The translations under genes and the position numbers were made by a program. The notes under the pieces were generated by a model. It had not been told where the DNA came from. It searched no databases and was given only the letters and a program-made list of their open reading frames with translations. Source: Actinomycetospora succinea (GTDB lineage: Bacteria; Actinomycetota; Actinomycetes; Mycobacteriales; Pseudonocardiaceae). Taken from it: DNA of 64,000 nt. The DNA is taken from the NCBI RefSeq assembly GCF_004363095.1, contig NZ_SNYO01000008.1, forward strand, positions 62,001-126,000, in the 5' to 3' direction. Within the stretch, counting starts at the first letter, position 1. Every line of letters starts with the position of its first letter. Below, piece after piece: positions 47,286 to 57,638 of the stretch.

Positions 47286-48032
47286 ATGGGCAGGATGGAC
47301 GACAAGATCGCGATCGTGACCGGCGCCGGCCGCGGCATCGGTCGCGGCATCGCCGAGAAGCTCGCCGCCGAGGGCGCCACGGTCGTGGCCACCGACGTCG
47401 ACGGCGCCACCGCGCGGGAGACGGCGGACGCGCTCGGGCACGGCGCGGTCGGGATGACCACCGACGTCGCGTCGCGCGCGTCGGTGGAGGAGACGGTCGC
47501 CGCGGTCCGCGGGCGGTTCGGCCGCATCGACGTGCTGGTCAACAACGCCGGGTGGGACAAGGCCGGGCCGTTCGTCGACTCCGACCCCGCCGACTGGGAC
47601 AAGGTCATCGCGATCAACCTGTACGGCGTCCTGCACACCTCGAAGGCCGTCCTCCCGATCATGGCCGAGCAGGGCGGCGGACGGGTCGTGAACCTCGCCT
47701 CGGACGCCGGCCGGGTCGGGTCGTCGGGCGAGGCCGTGTACTCGGCCGCCAAGGGCGGCGTCATCGCGTTCACCAAGACCTGCGCCCGCGAGATGGCCCG
47801 CCACCAGGTCGCGGTCAACTGCGTGTGCCCCGGCCCGACCGACACCGCGCTCTTCGCCGACTTCGCCGGGGACAACCCCAAGCTGCGCGAGGCCCTCACC
47901 AAGGCGATCCCGCTGCGCCGGCTCGCCCAGCCCGAGGACCTCGCGGGCGCCGTCGCCTTCCTCGCCTCCGACGAGGCCGCCTACATCACGGGCCAGACGC
48001 TGAGCGTCAGCGGCGGATTGTCGATGAGCTGA
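47286..48032 (+). CDS. SDR dehydrogenase, BadH-like (2-hydroxycyclohexanecarboxyl-CoA dehydrogenase type)
   Basis: A 248-residue short-chain dehydrogenase. Cofactor motif TGAGRGIGRGIA; LVNNAGWDKAGPF; catalytic S/Y/K in NLASDAGRVGSSGEAVYSAAK; CPGPTDTAL follows. NNAGWD and DAGRVGSSGEAVY closely resemble what I know of Rhodopseudomonas BadH, which oxidises 2-hydroxycyclohexanecarboxyl-CoA, although a generic 3-hydroxyacyl-CoA dehydrogenase is possible. AGGAGAGG lies 8 bases before the ATG. The TGA overlaps the ATG of the following remnant gene by one base. Confidence 0.87.
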   Translation: MGRMDDKIAIVTGAGRGIGRGIAEKLAAEGATVVATDVDGATARETADALGHGAVGMTTDVASRASVEETVAAVRGRFGRIDVLVNNAGWDKAGPFVDSDPADWDKVIAINLYGVLHTSKAVLPIMAEQGGGRVVNLASDAGRVGSSGEAVYSAAKGGVIAFTKTCAREMARHQVAVNCVCPGPTDTALFADFAGDNPKLREALTKAIPLRRLAQPEDLAGAVAFLASDEAAYITGQTLSVSGGLSMS

Positions 48033-48181
48033 TGACGACCACCACCATCACCGCCGCCCCGGCCGGCGACCTCCTCGCGCTCGACGACCTCCTCTCCCCC
48101 GGCGAGATCGCGTGGCGCGACGACGTGCGCGCGTTCGTCGACCGCGCGATCCGCCCGCACGTCGGGCGCTGGTTCCGCTGA
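48032..48181 (+). pseudogene. Vestigial 49-residue N-terminus of an acyl-CoA dehydrogenase
   Basis: A 49-codon frame, translationally coupled to the SDR stop (TGATG). Its residues LDDLLSPGEIAWRDDVRAFV and RAIRPHVGRWFR match the N-terminal helix region of glutaryl-CoA-dehydrogenase-like acyl-CoA dehydrogenases, but it ends at a TGA where such proteins continue for more than 330 residues. The next gene starts 20 bp later. The simplest reading is an internal deletion that left only the coupled N-terminal segment of a second dehydrogenase. Confidence 0.6.
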
Positions 48182-48200
48182 CACTCCCGAGGAGGTCCCG

Positions 48201-49835
48201 GTGACGTTCACCTACGACGCGTCCGCGTACCGGACGTACTTCGAGCACGAGTTCACCTACCTCGCGGGCTTCCGCCGCAACGTCCACCGCTACGCCCGGC
48301 GCACGGCGATGACCGACCCGGCGACCGGGCAGCGGTGGACCTACGCCGAGCTCGGCGCCCGCGTCGACGCGCTGGCCTTGGGCCTGGCCGGCGCGGGCGT
48401 CGGTCCCGGTGACGTGGTCGTCCACCAGCTGTTCAACTCCCCCGCGTTCGCCGAGCTCTACCTGGCGACGCAGGCCTGCGGGGCCGTCGGGGCGCCGGTC
48501 AACTTCCGCCTCGCCGCCGGCGAGACCGCGCACGTGCTCGACGACAGCGAGCCGACGGTGTTCGTCTACGACACCGCCCTGCGCGACACGGTGGCCGCGG
48601 CGCTCGAGCGGGCCCGGCACGCGCCGTCGGTGCTGGTCGCGGTCGGCGAGGGCGAGCCGCTGCCGGGATCGGTCCGCTTCGCCGACCTGCCCGGCGGCAC
48701 CCCGCCGGCCGTGGCCCGCACCGTCTACGACGAGACCACGCGGCTCTACACGTCGGGCACCACCGGGATGCCCAAGGGCGTGCCCCTGAACAGCCTCGTC
48801 GAGGTGTTCAGCGCCCACGACGTGATCATGCACTTCCCGCTCGCGCCCGAGGACCGGACGCTGAACATGACGCCGTGGTTCCACCGCGGCGGGCTGTACT
48901 CGGGCAGGCCGAACCCGGTGTTCTACCTGGGCGCGGAGGTCGTGCCGCTGCGCGCGTTCGACCCCGACCGCGTGCTCGACCTCGTCGCCGAGCACGGGCT
49001 GACCTACCTCATCGGGGCGCCGACCAACCTCGCGATGCTCGCCCGCGCCCAGACCGAGCGGCCCCGCGACCTCGGCACCCTGCGCGGCATCGTGACGATG
49101 GGCGCGCCGCTGGAGCGGGAGGCGTGCCTGCGCTACCAGGAGCTGCTCACCCCGCGGATCTTCAACGGGTTCGGCACCACCGAGTCGTTCTGGAACACGT
49201 TCCTGCGCCCCACCGACCTGCCCGGCCACGCGGGCGCCGCCGGTCGTGCGTGCACCGACGACGACGTCATGGTCGTCCACGTCGGCGGCGGGAGCGACGA
49301 CCCCGTGGCCCAGGACGGCACCGAGGTCGGCGAGGTGATCATCCGCTCGCCGAAGGCCGGCTACGCCTACGTCAACTCGCCCGAGCAGGAGGCGGCGAAG
49401 TTCCACGACGGCTGGATCCACGTCGGCGACCTCGCGACGTGGGACGGCGACGAGTACGTGACGATCGTCGGCCGCAAGGACGACATGCTGATCTCCGGTG
49501 GCGAGAACGTGCACCCCGTGCAGGTCGAGGAGGCGCTCAACGAGCACCCCGGCGTCGCCGACTCGCTCGTCGTGGGCGTGCCCGACGAGCGCTGGGGCGA
49601 GCGGGTGGTGGCCTTCGTCGTGCGCGAGGACCCGGGCCTGACCGCCGCCGACTGCGAGGCCCACTGCCGCGGCCACGCCATGCTCGCCGCGTACAAACGG
49701 CCGCGTGCCTACCGCTTCGTCGACGAGCTGCCGCTCACCGCGACCGGCAAGAAGATTCACTACCGGGCCCGGGCGCAGGCCGTCGAGGACGACGCCGCGG
49801 GCCTGTTCGAGACCGTGACGACCGACCACCGATAG
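48201..49835 (+). CDS. AMP-forming acyl-CoA ligase
   Basis: A 544-residue ANL-superfamily ligase that activates a carboxylic acid to its CoA thioester. Motifs: P-loop YTSGTTGMPKGVPL, aromatic FGTTES (A5-like), GWIHVGDLATWDGD (A7), GRKDDMLISGGENVHPVQVE (A8) and the catalytic lysine near the C-terminus in ATGKKIHYRARA. GAGGAGG lies 6 bases before the GTG. In this operon it should supply the CoA ester oxidised by the dehydrogenase. Substrate not determinable; a cyclic or branched acid is suggested only by the neighbours. Confidence 0.9.
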   Translation: MTFTYDASAYRTYFEHEFTYLAGFRRNVHRYARRTAMTDPATGQRWTYAELGARVDALALGLAGAGVGPGDVVVHQLFNSPAFAELYLATQACGAVGAPVNFRLAAGETAHVLDDSEPTVFVYDTALRDTVAAALERARHAPSVLVAVGEGEPLPGSVRFADLPGGTPPAVARTVYDETTRLYTSGTTGMPKGVPLNSLVEVFSAHDVIMHFPLAPEDRTLNMTPWFHRGGLYSGRPNPVFYLGAEVVPLRAFDPDRVLDLVAEHGLTYLIGAPTNLAMLARAQTERPRDLGTLRGIVTMGAPLEREACLRYQELLTPRIFNGFGTTESFWNTFLRPTDLPGHAGAAGRACTDDDVMVVHVGGGSDDPVAQDGTEVGEVIIRSPKAGYAYVNSPEQEAAKFHDGWIHVGDLATWDGDEYVTIVGRKDDMLISGGENVHPVQVEEALNEHPGVADSLVVGVPDERWGERVVAFVVREDPGLTAADCEAHCRGHAMLAAYKRPRAYRFVDELPLTATGKKIHYRARAQAVEDDAAGLFETVTTDHR

Positions 49836-49845
49836 GGAGACGATC

Positions 49846-50646
<801 letters not shown>

Positions 50647-51916
50647 ACCCGCACGCGCCGGGCCGAGCGGGCGATGCCGACCCGGGCGGCCAGCCACACC
50701 GGCACCTGCACGAGCATCGCCGCCCGGAAGGCGTCGAGCGTGTAGGTGTCGGGGGTGCCGGCACCCTGGAGGTCGAGGGCGACGCCCACGACGAGGACGA
50801 CGGCGACGGTGGAGACGAAGCCGCCGACGTTGACGATCCCCGAGGCGCGACCGATGCGCTGCGGCGGGACCGCGGCGCGGGCGATGTCGAAGGCGACCAG
50901 GGACGCCGGCCCTCCCCCGCCGAGCACGACGACGTGCAGGGCGAGCAGCGCGAGCGGGGCGGGGCCGGGCCAGGCGAGCACGACCAGCCACGAGACGGCC
51001 TGGGCGACCGTGCACACCACGATCAGGCGCACCCGGTGCGCCGGGAAGCGCCCGGCGAGCGTCCCGAGCAGCGGGCCGATCGCGATGCCGGCGACGACGT
51101 AGAGCACGAGCAGGCCACGGGCGGTGCCGCTCGCGAGGCCCTCGCCGCCGGTGAGGAACGGGAAGCCCCAGAGAAGCCCGAACACGTTGCCGGGGAACGG
51201 GGCGGCGAGGTGGCACCAGAAGGCGAGCTTCACCCCGGGCTCGCGCAGCGCCGCGCCCAGGCCGCCCTTCACCACGGGGCTGTCCGCACCGGTCGAGCTC
51301 CGCTCCGCTTCGTCTCCCGCCGGGGCCGCGGCCCCGGCCGGGCCGTCGCGCACCACCGCGACGACGAGGACGGCGACGAGCACCGCGGTGCCGCCCGCGG
51401 CGAGGTAGGCCGGCGTCCAGCCCGCCCCGAGGACCAGGGCGGCGAGCGGGACCGCCGAGATCACCTGCCCGAGCTGGCCGAGGATGCCGGCGAGCTGGTT
51501 GAGCAGCGGCACCCGGCGCGCCGGGAACCACGAGGGGATCAGGCGCAGGACGCTGACGAAGGTCACCGCGTCGCCGGCGCCGACCAGCATCCGCCCGGCC
51601 ACGGCCAGCCAGAACGGCGCCGCGAGAGCCAGCACGACCTGCCCGAGCGCGACGAGCACCGCCCCGCCGGCGATCACCCGGCGCGGGCCGACCCGGTCGA
51701 CGAGCACGCCGGCCGGGATCTGGAGCGCCGCGTACACCGCGAGCTGGACGACCGCGAGCAGCGACAGCACGCCGGACGAGACCTCGAAGCGCTCGGCGGC
51801 GGTGACGCCGGTGGCCGCGAGCGACGACCGGCCGAGGACGGCGGCGATGTACGCGAGGACCGCGACGCCCCAGACGGCGAGGGCGCGCCCGGAACGACGC
51901 GGGGGGACAGCAGTGC

Positions 51917-52879
51917 TCACAGGACGCGCGTGCCCCCGACGGGCAGGTCCCACAGGTCGGCGCGGTCGCGCCCGGCGCGCACCCACTCCTCGCGGACACG
52001 CTCCAGCGGCTCGAGCACGGGCTCGGCGGAGAGCGTGAACGTGCCCCAGTGGACGGGGACGAGGTGGCGGGCGCCGAGGTCGCCGGCGGCCCGGACCGCC
52101 TCGCCCGGGTCCATGTGCACCCCGCGCAGCAGCCGGCGGGGCGCGTAGGCACCGACCGGGAGGACGGCGATGGCGATGTCGGGGTGCCGGGCGCCGATGC
52201 GGCCCGGGAAGGGCCCGTAGCCGGTGTCGCCGGCGTGGACCACGCTGCGGCCGTCGGCACCCGTGACCACCCAGCCGCCCCAGAGCCGCCGGCAGGTGTC
52301 GCCGAGCGTGCGGCGGGACCAGTGGTGCGCCGGCACGAACTCGACGTCGACCCCGCCGACCCGGGTGCTCTCCCACCAGTCCAGCTCGGTGACCTCGGTG
52401 AACCCGCGGCGCGCGAACCAGGGCGCGCCGCCGCCCCCGACCAGCACCGGCGTCGAGCGGGGCAGGCGCCGCAGGGTGGGGGCGTCGAGGTGGTCGTAGT
52501 GGTCGTGGCTGATCAGCACCGCGTCCAGCGGCGGGAGCTGGTCGGGCGTGAGCGCCGGCGCGGTCAGCCGGCGCGGGGCGCCGGGGATGCCGCCGACGAG
52601 CACCGGGTCGACGAGCAGCGTGACGTCGTCGACGTGCAGCAGCACCGAGGCGTGGCCGAGCCAGGTGACCGCGATCCGTCCCGGGCCGACCCGCGGGTAC
52701 GGGTCGGCGGCGACGACCGGGACCCGGGCGCCGTCCCGCTCGGCCTGCGGCGGGAACGCCCGGAAGAGCTCGAACGCCTCGAGCGGGTTGAGCAGGTCGG
52801 CGGTGCGCCGGTGGTGGAAGTCGCGGGGCCAGCGGCGGTCCCGCCGCGGCAGGACCCGCCGGCTCAGAAGGCCGGCCAC
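51917..52879 (-). CDS. MBL-fold metallo-hydrolase (NAPE-PLD/UlaG-like)
   Basis: A 320-residue metallo-beta-lactamase-fold hydrolase. Metal ligands are seen in VLISHDHYDHLDAPTL (HxHxDH), FVPAHHWSRRTL, VVHAGDTGYG and the late histidine in LVPVHWGTF. WLGHASVLLHVDDVTLLVDP is the typical N-terminal strand. The arrangement resembles N-acyl-phosphatidylethanolamine phospholipase D and related bacterial lipid phosphodiesterases; the substrate is not known. GTG 52879 overlaps the SCO1664-family gene by 16 bp; the MFS gene follows with a 4-base overlap. Confidence 0.88.
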   Translation of the reverse strand: MAGLLSRRVLPRRDRRWPRDFHHRRTADLLNPLEAFELFRAFPPQAERDGARVPVVAADPYPRVGPGRIAVTWLGHASVLLHVDDVTLLVDPVLVGGIPGAPRRLTAPALTPDQLPPLDAVLISHDHYDHLDAPTLRRLPRSTPVLVGGGGAPWFARRGFTEVTELDWWESTRVGGVDVEFVPAHHWSRRTLGDTCRRLWGGWVVTGADGRSVVHAGDTGYGPFPGRIGARHPDIAIAVLPVGAYAPRRLLRGVHMDPGEAVRAAGDLGARHLVPVHWGTFTLSAEPVLEPLERVREEWVRAGRDRADLWDLPVGGTRVL

Positions 52880-53700
52880 GGGATCGGGGGCCACCGGCCG
52901 CCGGGTGCGGGGAGCTCGTTCGCGTCGAGGAGCCTCGAGACGCGCGAGCGCAGGGCGGTCACCTCGGCGCGCGTGAGGTGGTCGTGCAGCGTGTCGTCCA
53001 GCCCGGCGGCGTTGCCCGGGGACAGCGCGGCGCGCAGCCGGCGCAGGCCCTCGACGACGTCGTCGGTGAGGGGCTCGCCGACCCAGCCCCACAGCACGGT
53101 GCGCAGCTTCTCCTCGCGGTGCAGGCAGATGCCGTGGTCGACGCCGTAGACCCCGCCGTCGAGGCCGGCGAGGACGTGCCCGCCCTTGCGGTCGGCGTTG
53201 TTGACGACGACGTCGAGCGCCGCCATCCGGCGCAGCGCCGGGTCGTCGGCGTGGACGAGCAGCGCCGGGTCGCCGTCCATGCCGCGGGCACGCAGCACCG
53301 TGCGCCAGTTCTTGTCGACGTCCTTCGGCGCGAGGATGTCGACCAGCTCGCGCTCGTCGTCGGTCTCGATCCAGCGCTGCACCATGCCGGGACCGAACGG
53401 GCCGTCGCGCAGGACGGTCGGCGGCACCACCCGGAACCCGGCGGCCTCGCTGACCAGGAACGTCGCCACCTCGCGGCCCGCGAGCGTGCCGTCGGGGAAG
53501 TCCCAGAGCGGGCGCTCGCCGCGCACCGGCTTGTAGACGCAGTGCTCCTCGACCCCGTTGACCGCGATCGAGCAGAACAGCGTGGTGTTGGAGGCCTCGG
53601 TGAGGCGTCCCTCGACCTCCATCCGACCGTGGAGCAGCAGCTCCAGCGCGTCGTGGGTGGTCTCGTCCGTCGGCTGGTGGCCGTCCGTCTCCCGGTCCAC
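52864..53700 (-). CDS. SCO1664 family protein (PI3/PI4-kinase-like fold)
   Basis: A 278-residue protein of the SCO1664 family, distantly related to phosphatidylinositol 3/4-kinases. Kinase-like features: VYKPVRGERPLWDFP (lysine of the nucleotide site), LDVVVNNADRKGGHVL (catalytic loop-like, with Asp and Asn) and VYGVDHGICLH (DFG-like metal site). The GTG at 53700 begins 4 bases after the DUF3090 stop. This gene, DUF3090 and the phosphomutase form a conserved actinobacterial neighbourhood whose function is unknown to me. Confidence 0.88.
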   Translation of the reverse strand: MDRETDGHQPTDETTHDALELLLHGRMEVEGRLTEASNTTLFCSIAVNGVEEHCVYKPVRGERPLWDFPDGTLAGREVATFLVSEAAGFRVVPPTVLRDGPFGPGMVQRWIETDDERELVDILAPKDVDKNWRTVLRARGMDGDPALLVHADDPALRRMAALDVVVNNADRKGGHVLAGLDGGVYGVDHGICLHREEKLRTVLWGWVGEPLTDDVVEGLRRLRAALSPGNAAGLDDTLHDHLTRAEVTALRSRVSRLLDANELPAPGGRWPPIPWPAF

Positions 53701-53704
53701 GCGC

Positions 53705-54274
53705 CTACTCGGGGGTCGTGACGCGTCGGTAGCCGTTCTGGCGCGGGCAGACGTGGCCCGCGGCGTCGAGCGGCTGGGTGCACAGGGGGCAGAGGCGGCG
53801 GCCGGCGCCGACGACCCGCTCGGCGCGCGTCGCGAACGCCCGCGCCCCGGCCGGCGAGAGGAACACGCGCAGCGCGTCCGGGCCCTCGTCGGTGTCGTCG
53901 AGCACGACCGACTCGTCGACCTCCTCCTCGGTGACCGCGAGGAGCTCGACGACGACGTTGCGCGACTCGGCGTCCCAGCCCAGGCCCATGGTGCCGACCC
54001 GGAACTCCTCCTCCACCGGGACCTCGAGCGGCGAGGTGTCGACCTCGTCCTCGGGGACGGTGACGGGCACGTCGGCGCCGAAGCGGCGCGAGACCTCCTC
54101 GAGCAGGGTGCCGATCCGCTCTGAGAGCACCGAGACCTGCTGCTTCTCGAGCAGCACGCTCACCTTCCGCGCCTGCTCGGTGGCCTGCAGGTAGAAGGAG
54201 CGCTCGCCGGGCTGCCCGACGGTGCCGGCGACGAACCGGTCGGGCTGGCGGAAGACGTGGATCACCCTGGGCAT
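53705..54274 (-). CDS. DUF3090 family protein with C-terminal zinc knuckle
   Basis: A 189-residue conserved actinobacterial protein of unknown function. It opens MPRVIHVFRQPDRFVAGTVG and continues with ERSFYLQATEQARKVSVLLE. The C-terminus CPLCTQPLDAAGHVCPR has four potential metal ligands. A TACGAT sequence 9 bases before the ATG may be its -10 box. It is followed at 4 bp by the SCO1664-family gene. Confidence 0.9.
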   Translation of the reverse strand: MPRVIHVFRQPDRFVAGTVGQPGERSFYLQATEQARKVSVLLEKQQVSVLSERIGTLLEEVSRRFGADVPVTVPEDEVDTSPLEVPVEEEFRVGTMGLGWDAESRNVVVELLAVTEEEVDESVVLDDTDEGPDALRVFLSPAGARAFATRAERVVGAGRRLCPLCTQPLDAAGHVCPRQNGYRRVTTPE

Positions 54275-54344
54275 GACATCTCGATCGTAGAACTCCGGGC
54301 AGGGCGCCGCTGGAGGACGGTGTCCTCTGGCGTCGGCGGAAGCT

Positions 54345-55088
54345 TCATGCTACTCCCGTCGACCCCCCGACGGTGGCCTCCTCGGGGACGGCGTCGCCCG
54401 CGGGCGGCGTCTCCTCGTCCCCGTCCTCCGAGCCCTTCCCGGACTCGGACTCCGGCTTCGGGACCAGCGACGACAGGTCGCCGCCGGTGTCGTTGACGCG
54501 GACCACGAAGGGGCGCGTGGGCGTGTAGCTGATCACGCTGACCGAGCACGGGTCGATGACGATCCGCTGGAACGAGTCCAGGTGCAGCCCCAGGGCGTCG
54601 GCGACCGCGGCCTTGATCACATCGCCGTGGCTGCAGGCGACCCACAGCGCCTTGTCGCCGTGCTCCTCGCCGATGCGCGCGGCCTGGCGGCGGATGGCGG
54701 CCACCGCGCGCGTCTGCATCGCGGCCAGACCCTCCCCGCCGGGGAAGACCGCGGCGGACGGGTGGGCCTGGACGACCTTCCAGAGGTCCTCCTTGCCCAG
54801 GTCGCCGAGCTTGCGGCCCGTCCAGTCGCCGTAGTCGACCTCGGCGAGGTCCGGCTCCACGGTCGCGGTCAGGCCGCGGGCGGCCAGGAGCGGCGCGAGC
54901 GTCTCCTCGCAGCGCTGCAGCGGCGAGGTCACGACCGCCGCGAGCGGGAGCTCGGCGAGGCGGTCGACGAGCTTCTCGGCCTGCGTGCGCCCGTGGTCGT
55001 CGAGGCCCACGCCGGGCGTGCGTCCGGCGAGCACCCCCGACGTGTTGGCCGTGGACCGGCCGTGCCGCAGCAGGATCACCGTCGTCAC
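54345..55088 (-). CDS. Histidine-phosphatase/phosphoglycerate mutase-family protein (MSMEG_4193 type)
   Basis: A 247-residue histidine phosphatase superfamily enzyme. The phosphohistidine motif is LLRHGRSTANTSG; a second histidine is in ACSHGDVIKAAV. The C-terminal 50 residues form a variable acidic, Pro/Gly-rich tail. It belongs to the MSMEG_4193 subfamily that sits beside DUF3090 and SCO1664 proteins. GTG 55088 is preceded by a TAGGGT box at 6 bases. Substrate unknown. Confidence 0.9.
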   Translation of the reverse strand: MTTVILLRHGRSTANTSGVLAGRTPGVGLDDHGRTQAEKLVDRLAELPLAAVVTSPLQRCEETLAPLLAARGLTATVEPDLAEVDYGDWTGRKLGDLGKEDLWKVVQAHPSAAVFPGGEGLAAMQTRAVAAIRRQAARIGEEHGDKALWVACSHGDVIKAAVADALGLHLDSFQRIVIDPCSVSVISYTPTRPFVVRVNDTGGDLSSLVPKPESESGKGSEDGDEETPPAGDAVPEEATVGGSTGVA

Positions 55089-55094
55089 GGCACA

Positions 55095-55100
55095 ACCCTA
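55095..55100 (-). promoter_or_regulatory. -10 box TAGGGT for the phosphomutase gene (leaderless)
   Basis: TAGGGT on the minus strand followed by TGTGCC and the GTG at 55088, in the 25-bp space after uppP. Confidence 0.55.
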
Positions 55101-55113
55101 CGCGGCTCTTCGG

Positions 55114-55980
55114 CTACGTCGCGGCCACGACCCCGTTGCTGACGGCGAGCAGGACGACCAGGCCGAGCAGCACCCGGTACCAGACGAAGACGTAGATCGT
55201 GTGGTTCTCGACGAACCGCAGCAGCCAGGCGATCGAGGCGTAGCCCAGGACGAAGGCGATGATCGTCGCGACGACCATCTGCGGGATGCTCGGGAACACG
55301 ACGAGGCCGCCCTGGGTGTCGGCGGCGGTCGGGTCGAGGATGTCGGGGATCTGGGTGAGCCCGGACGCGAACACCGCCGGCAGGGCCAGCAGGAACGAGA
55401 ACCGCACGGCCACCGACCGTTCGAGGCCGAGGAACAGGCCCGCGGTGATCGTGCCGCCGGAGCGCGAGACGCCCGGGATCAGCGCCAGCGCCTGCGCCCC
55501 GCCCATCACCAGGCCGTCGCGCAGCGTGAGCTGATCGGGTCCGCGGCGCTGGCGGCCGTAGCGCTCGGCGGCGGCGAGGGCGAGCGCGCCGAGGATGAGC
55601 ACCGTGCCGTTGAGGTAGAGGTTGCGGGCCGGGCCCTTGATCGCGTCCTCGAAGGCGAGCCCGATCACCCCGATCGGGATGGAGCCGAGGATCACGTACC
55701 AGGCGAGCTTGTAGTCGTAGCCCCGTTCGTCCCGTTTGGCGAGGCCCACGAACCATGCCCTGAGCAGGCGCCAGATATCGGAGAAGAAGTAGATGAGCAC
55801 GGCGGTCTCGGTGCCGAGCTGGGTGACCGCGGTGAAGGCGGCGCCCGCGTCGTTGCCGAAGAAGAACGCCGAGGTGATCCGCAGGTGCGCCGAGGACGAC
55901 ACGGGCAGGAACTCGGTGAGGCCCTGGACGATGCCGAGGACGATCGCCTCGAGCCATCCCATCGGTGCGGCCGCTGTCAC
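55114..55980 (-). CDS. uppP: Undecaprenyl-diphosphatase UppP (BacA)
   Basis: UppP dephosphorylates undecaprenyl diphosphate to recycle the lipid carrier of cell-wall synthesis; its overproduction gives bacitracin resistance in other bacteria. The 288-residue membrane protein has about eight helices and both catalytic motifs, [14 protein letters not shown] near the N-terminus and [16 protein letters not shown] in the second half. GTG 55980 is supported by a TACCGT box 8 bases upstream; ATG 55962 is the shorter alternative and would also give a normal protein. Confidence 0.94.
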   Translation of the reverse strand: MTAAAPMGWLEAIVLGIVQGLTEFLPVSSSAHLRITSAFFFGNDAGAAFTAVTQLGTETAVLIYFFSDIWRLLRAWFVGLAKRDERGYDYKLAWYVILGSIPIGVIGLAFEDAIKGPARNLYLNGTVLILGALALAAAERYGRQRRGPDQLTLRDGLVMGGAQALALIPGVSRSGGTITAGLFLGLERSVAVRFSFLLALPAVFASGLTQIPDILDPTAADTQGGLVVFPSIPQMVVATIIAFVLGYASIAWLLRFVENHTIYVFVWYRVLLGLVVLLAVSNGVVAAT

Positions 55981-55988
55981 GGCGACGG

Positions 55989-55994
55989 ACGGTA
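55989..55994 (-). promoter_or_regulatory. -10 box TACCGT for uppP (leaderless)
   Basis: TACCGT on the minus strand followed by CCGTCGCC and GTG at 55980. Confidence 0.5.
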
Positions 55995-56049
55995 GTCCTC
56001 CCGGGTCTCGGCTCGGCGTGCCCCCCGGGGCTCGGGCGTGACCTGTTCG

Positions 56050-56055
56050 TAAGCT
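56050..56055 (+). promoter_or_regulatory. -10 box TAAGCT for the aldo/keto reductase gene (leaderless)
   Basis: TAAGCT ends 8 bases before the GTG at 56064, divergent from the uppP promoter. Confidence 0.5.
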
Positions 56056-56063
56056 TCTTCCCC

Positions 56064-57071
56064 GTGGAGCAGCGACGCCTGGGCACGAGCGGCCTGCGGG
56101 TCTCGCGACTGGCGCTGGGCACGATGAGCTGGGGCCGCGACACCGACGCCGACGAGGCGGGCGCGTCGCTGCTGGCGTTCCTCGACGCGGGCGGCACGCT
56201 CGTCGACACCGCCGACGTGTACTCCGGCGGCGAGGCCGAGCGGATCCTCGGCAGCCTGTTCGACGACGTGATCCCGCGGGGCGAGGTGGTGGTCGCCACC
56301 AAGGCCGGGGCGCGCCGCGACGACGGGCCGTTCGGCGGGGGCGCCTCGCGCGGGGCCCTGCTCGCGGCCCTCGACGACTCACTGGACCGGCTGAACACCG
56401 ACTACGTCGACCTGTGGCAGCTCCACGAGTGGGACGACGACGTGCCGCTCGAGGAGACGCTCGCCGCCGTCGACGTGGCGCTGACCACCGGGCGCGCCCG
56501 GTACGCGGGCATCGCCAACTACGCCGGCTGGCAGGTCGCCTCGGCCGCGACCCGCCAGAGCCTGACCTCGCTGCCGCTGGTGTCGGTGCAGTCCGAGTAC
56601 TCGCTGCTCGACCGGACCGTGGAGACCGAGGTGCTGCCCGCCGCCGAGCACCACGGGCTGGGTCTGATGCCCTGGGGTCCGCTGGGCCGCGGGGTGCTCA
56701 CCGGCAAGTACCGCGAGGGCGTGCCCGCCGACTCCCGCGGCGCGTCGGAGCACCTGGCCGGCTACGTGAACCGCCACCGCACCGAGCGCACCGCCCGGAT
56801 CGTGCAGGCCGTGGTCACCGCCGCGCACGGGCTCGGCACGTCGCCGCTGGCCGTCGCGCTCGCCTGGGTCCGCGACCGGCCCGGCGTCGTCGCCCCCGTC
56901 GTCGGGGCCCGCGACGGCGCCCAGCTGCTGGGCTCGCTGGCCGCGGAGGACCTCGTCCTGCCCTCGGCGATCCGCGGGGCGCTCGACGACGTCAGCTCCC
57001 CGTCGGGGCCCTCCGGGTCCACGGTGCTCGACGACGAGGCCGAGGAGCCCGATCTCCCGCCCTGGGAGTGA
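56064..57071 (+). CDS. Aldo/keto reductase
   Basis: A 335-residue NADPH-dependent aldo/keto reductase. The catalytic tetrad can be read: Asp and Tyr in [14 protein letters not shown], Lys in VVATKAG and His in [20 protein letters not shown] is the N-terminal barrel strand and [19 protein letters not shown] the late cofactor region. The final 30 residues are acidic. Close relatives reduce aldehydes or act as stress-related oxidoreductases; the substrate is unknown. GTG start from the leaderless promoter. Confidence 0.9.
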   Translation: MEQRRLGTSGLRVSRLALGTMSWGRDTDADEAGASLLAFLDAGGTLVDTADVYSGGEAERILGSLFDDVIPRGEVVVATKAGARRDDGPFGGGASRGALLAALDDSLDRLNTDYVDLWQLHEWDDDVPLEETLAAVDVALTTGRARYAGIANYAGWQVASAATRQSLTSLPLVSVQSEYSLLDRTVETEVLPAAEHHGLGLMPWGPLGRGVLTGKYREGVPADSRGASEHLAGYVNRHRTERTARIVQAVVTAAHGLGTSPLAVALAWVRDRPGVVAPVVGARDGAQLLGSLAAEDLVLPSAIRGALDDVSSPSGPSGSTVLDDEAEEPDLPPWE

Positions 57072-57171
57072 TCCACACGGCTGACCGCCCGGCGCTGCGA
57101 CGGGTGCGCCGGGAGCGTGGCTTTGCGTACGGTGGTGCGGCTGGGTCAGGTGTCCCGGAGGTGGTCGGCTC

Positions 57172-57417
57172 GTGAACTCTGGTGCTCGCGAAGGCGGAGC
57201 GCTCGTCGGAGCGCCGGTGGTCGAAGGGGACTGGGAATACCAGCCCGTGAGGCTGCCCCCGGACATCACCCGGATATCGGCGACCGTCCAGCTCGGCATC
57301 CGTGCCGAGTTCGGCGGGTGGGAGCTCGCGCGGACGCTCCTCTACGCCGACGGCAGCCGCAAGGTCTGGTTGCGTCGCAAGCTCTCCCGCGGGCTCGTCG
57401 CCGGTCTCGCGACCTAG
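57172..57417 (+). CDS. DUF5703 family small protein
   Basis: An 81-residue actinobacterial protein of unknown function. The conserved core is WEYQPVRLPPDITRI followed by GWELARTLLYADGSRKVWLR; it looks like a small beta-rich cytosolic domain. GGAGG lies about 10 bases before the GTG. It is about 100 bp downstream of the aldo/keto reductase gene. Confidence 0.8.
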   Translation: MNSGAREGGALVGAPVVEGDWEYQPVRLPPDITRISATVQLGIRAEFGGWELARTLLYADGSRKVWLRRKLSRGLVAGLAT

Positions 57418-57450
57418 GGGCGGTTCGTCTCGGGAGCTCGTCACGGGAGC

Positions 57451-57478
57451 GAGGGGCGCCCCGGGTGGGACGCCCCTC
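57451..57478 (+). terminator. Hairpin downstream of DUF5703 gene
   Basis: GAGGGGCG (57451-57458) pairs with CGCCCCTC (57471-57478), 34 bases after the stop codon, within the 221-bp gap before the convergent quinone oxidoreductase gene. No U-run. The rest of the gap shows no gene. Confidence 0.45.
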
Positions 57479-57638
57479 CTGACTCCGTGCTGCCCTCGCC
57501 GCGCCCCGCCGCGTCTCGCCGTGCGATGCGGTGGCACGGTCGGCCATCGAGGCCAGCCACCGGGAACGCTAGGAGCACCGGCCGTCCGCCGGCATCGGGA
57601 CTTCGGGAAGTACTGCCCGGCGACGGCGTTGCGGGCTG

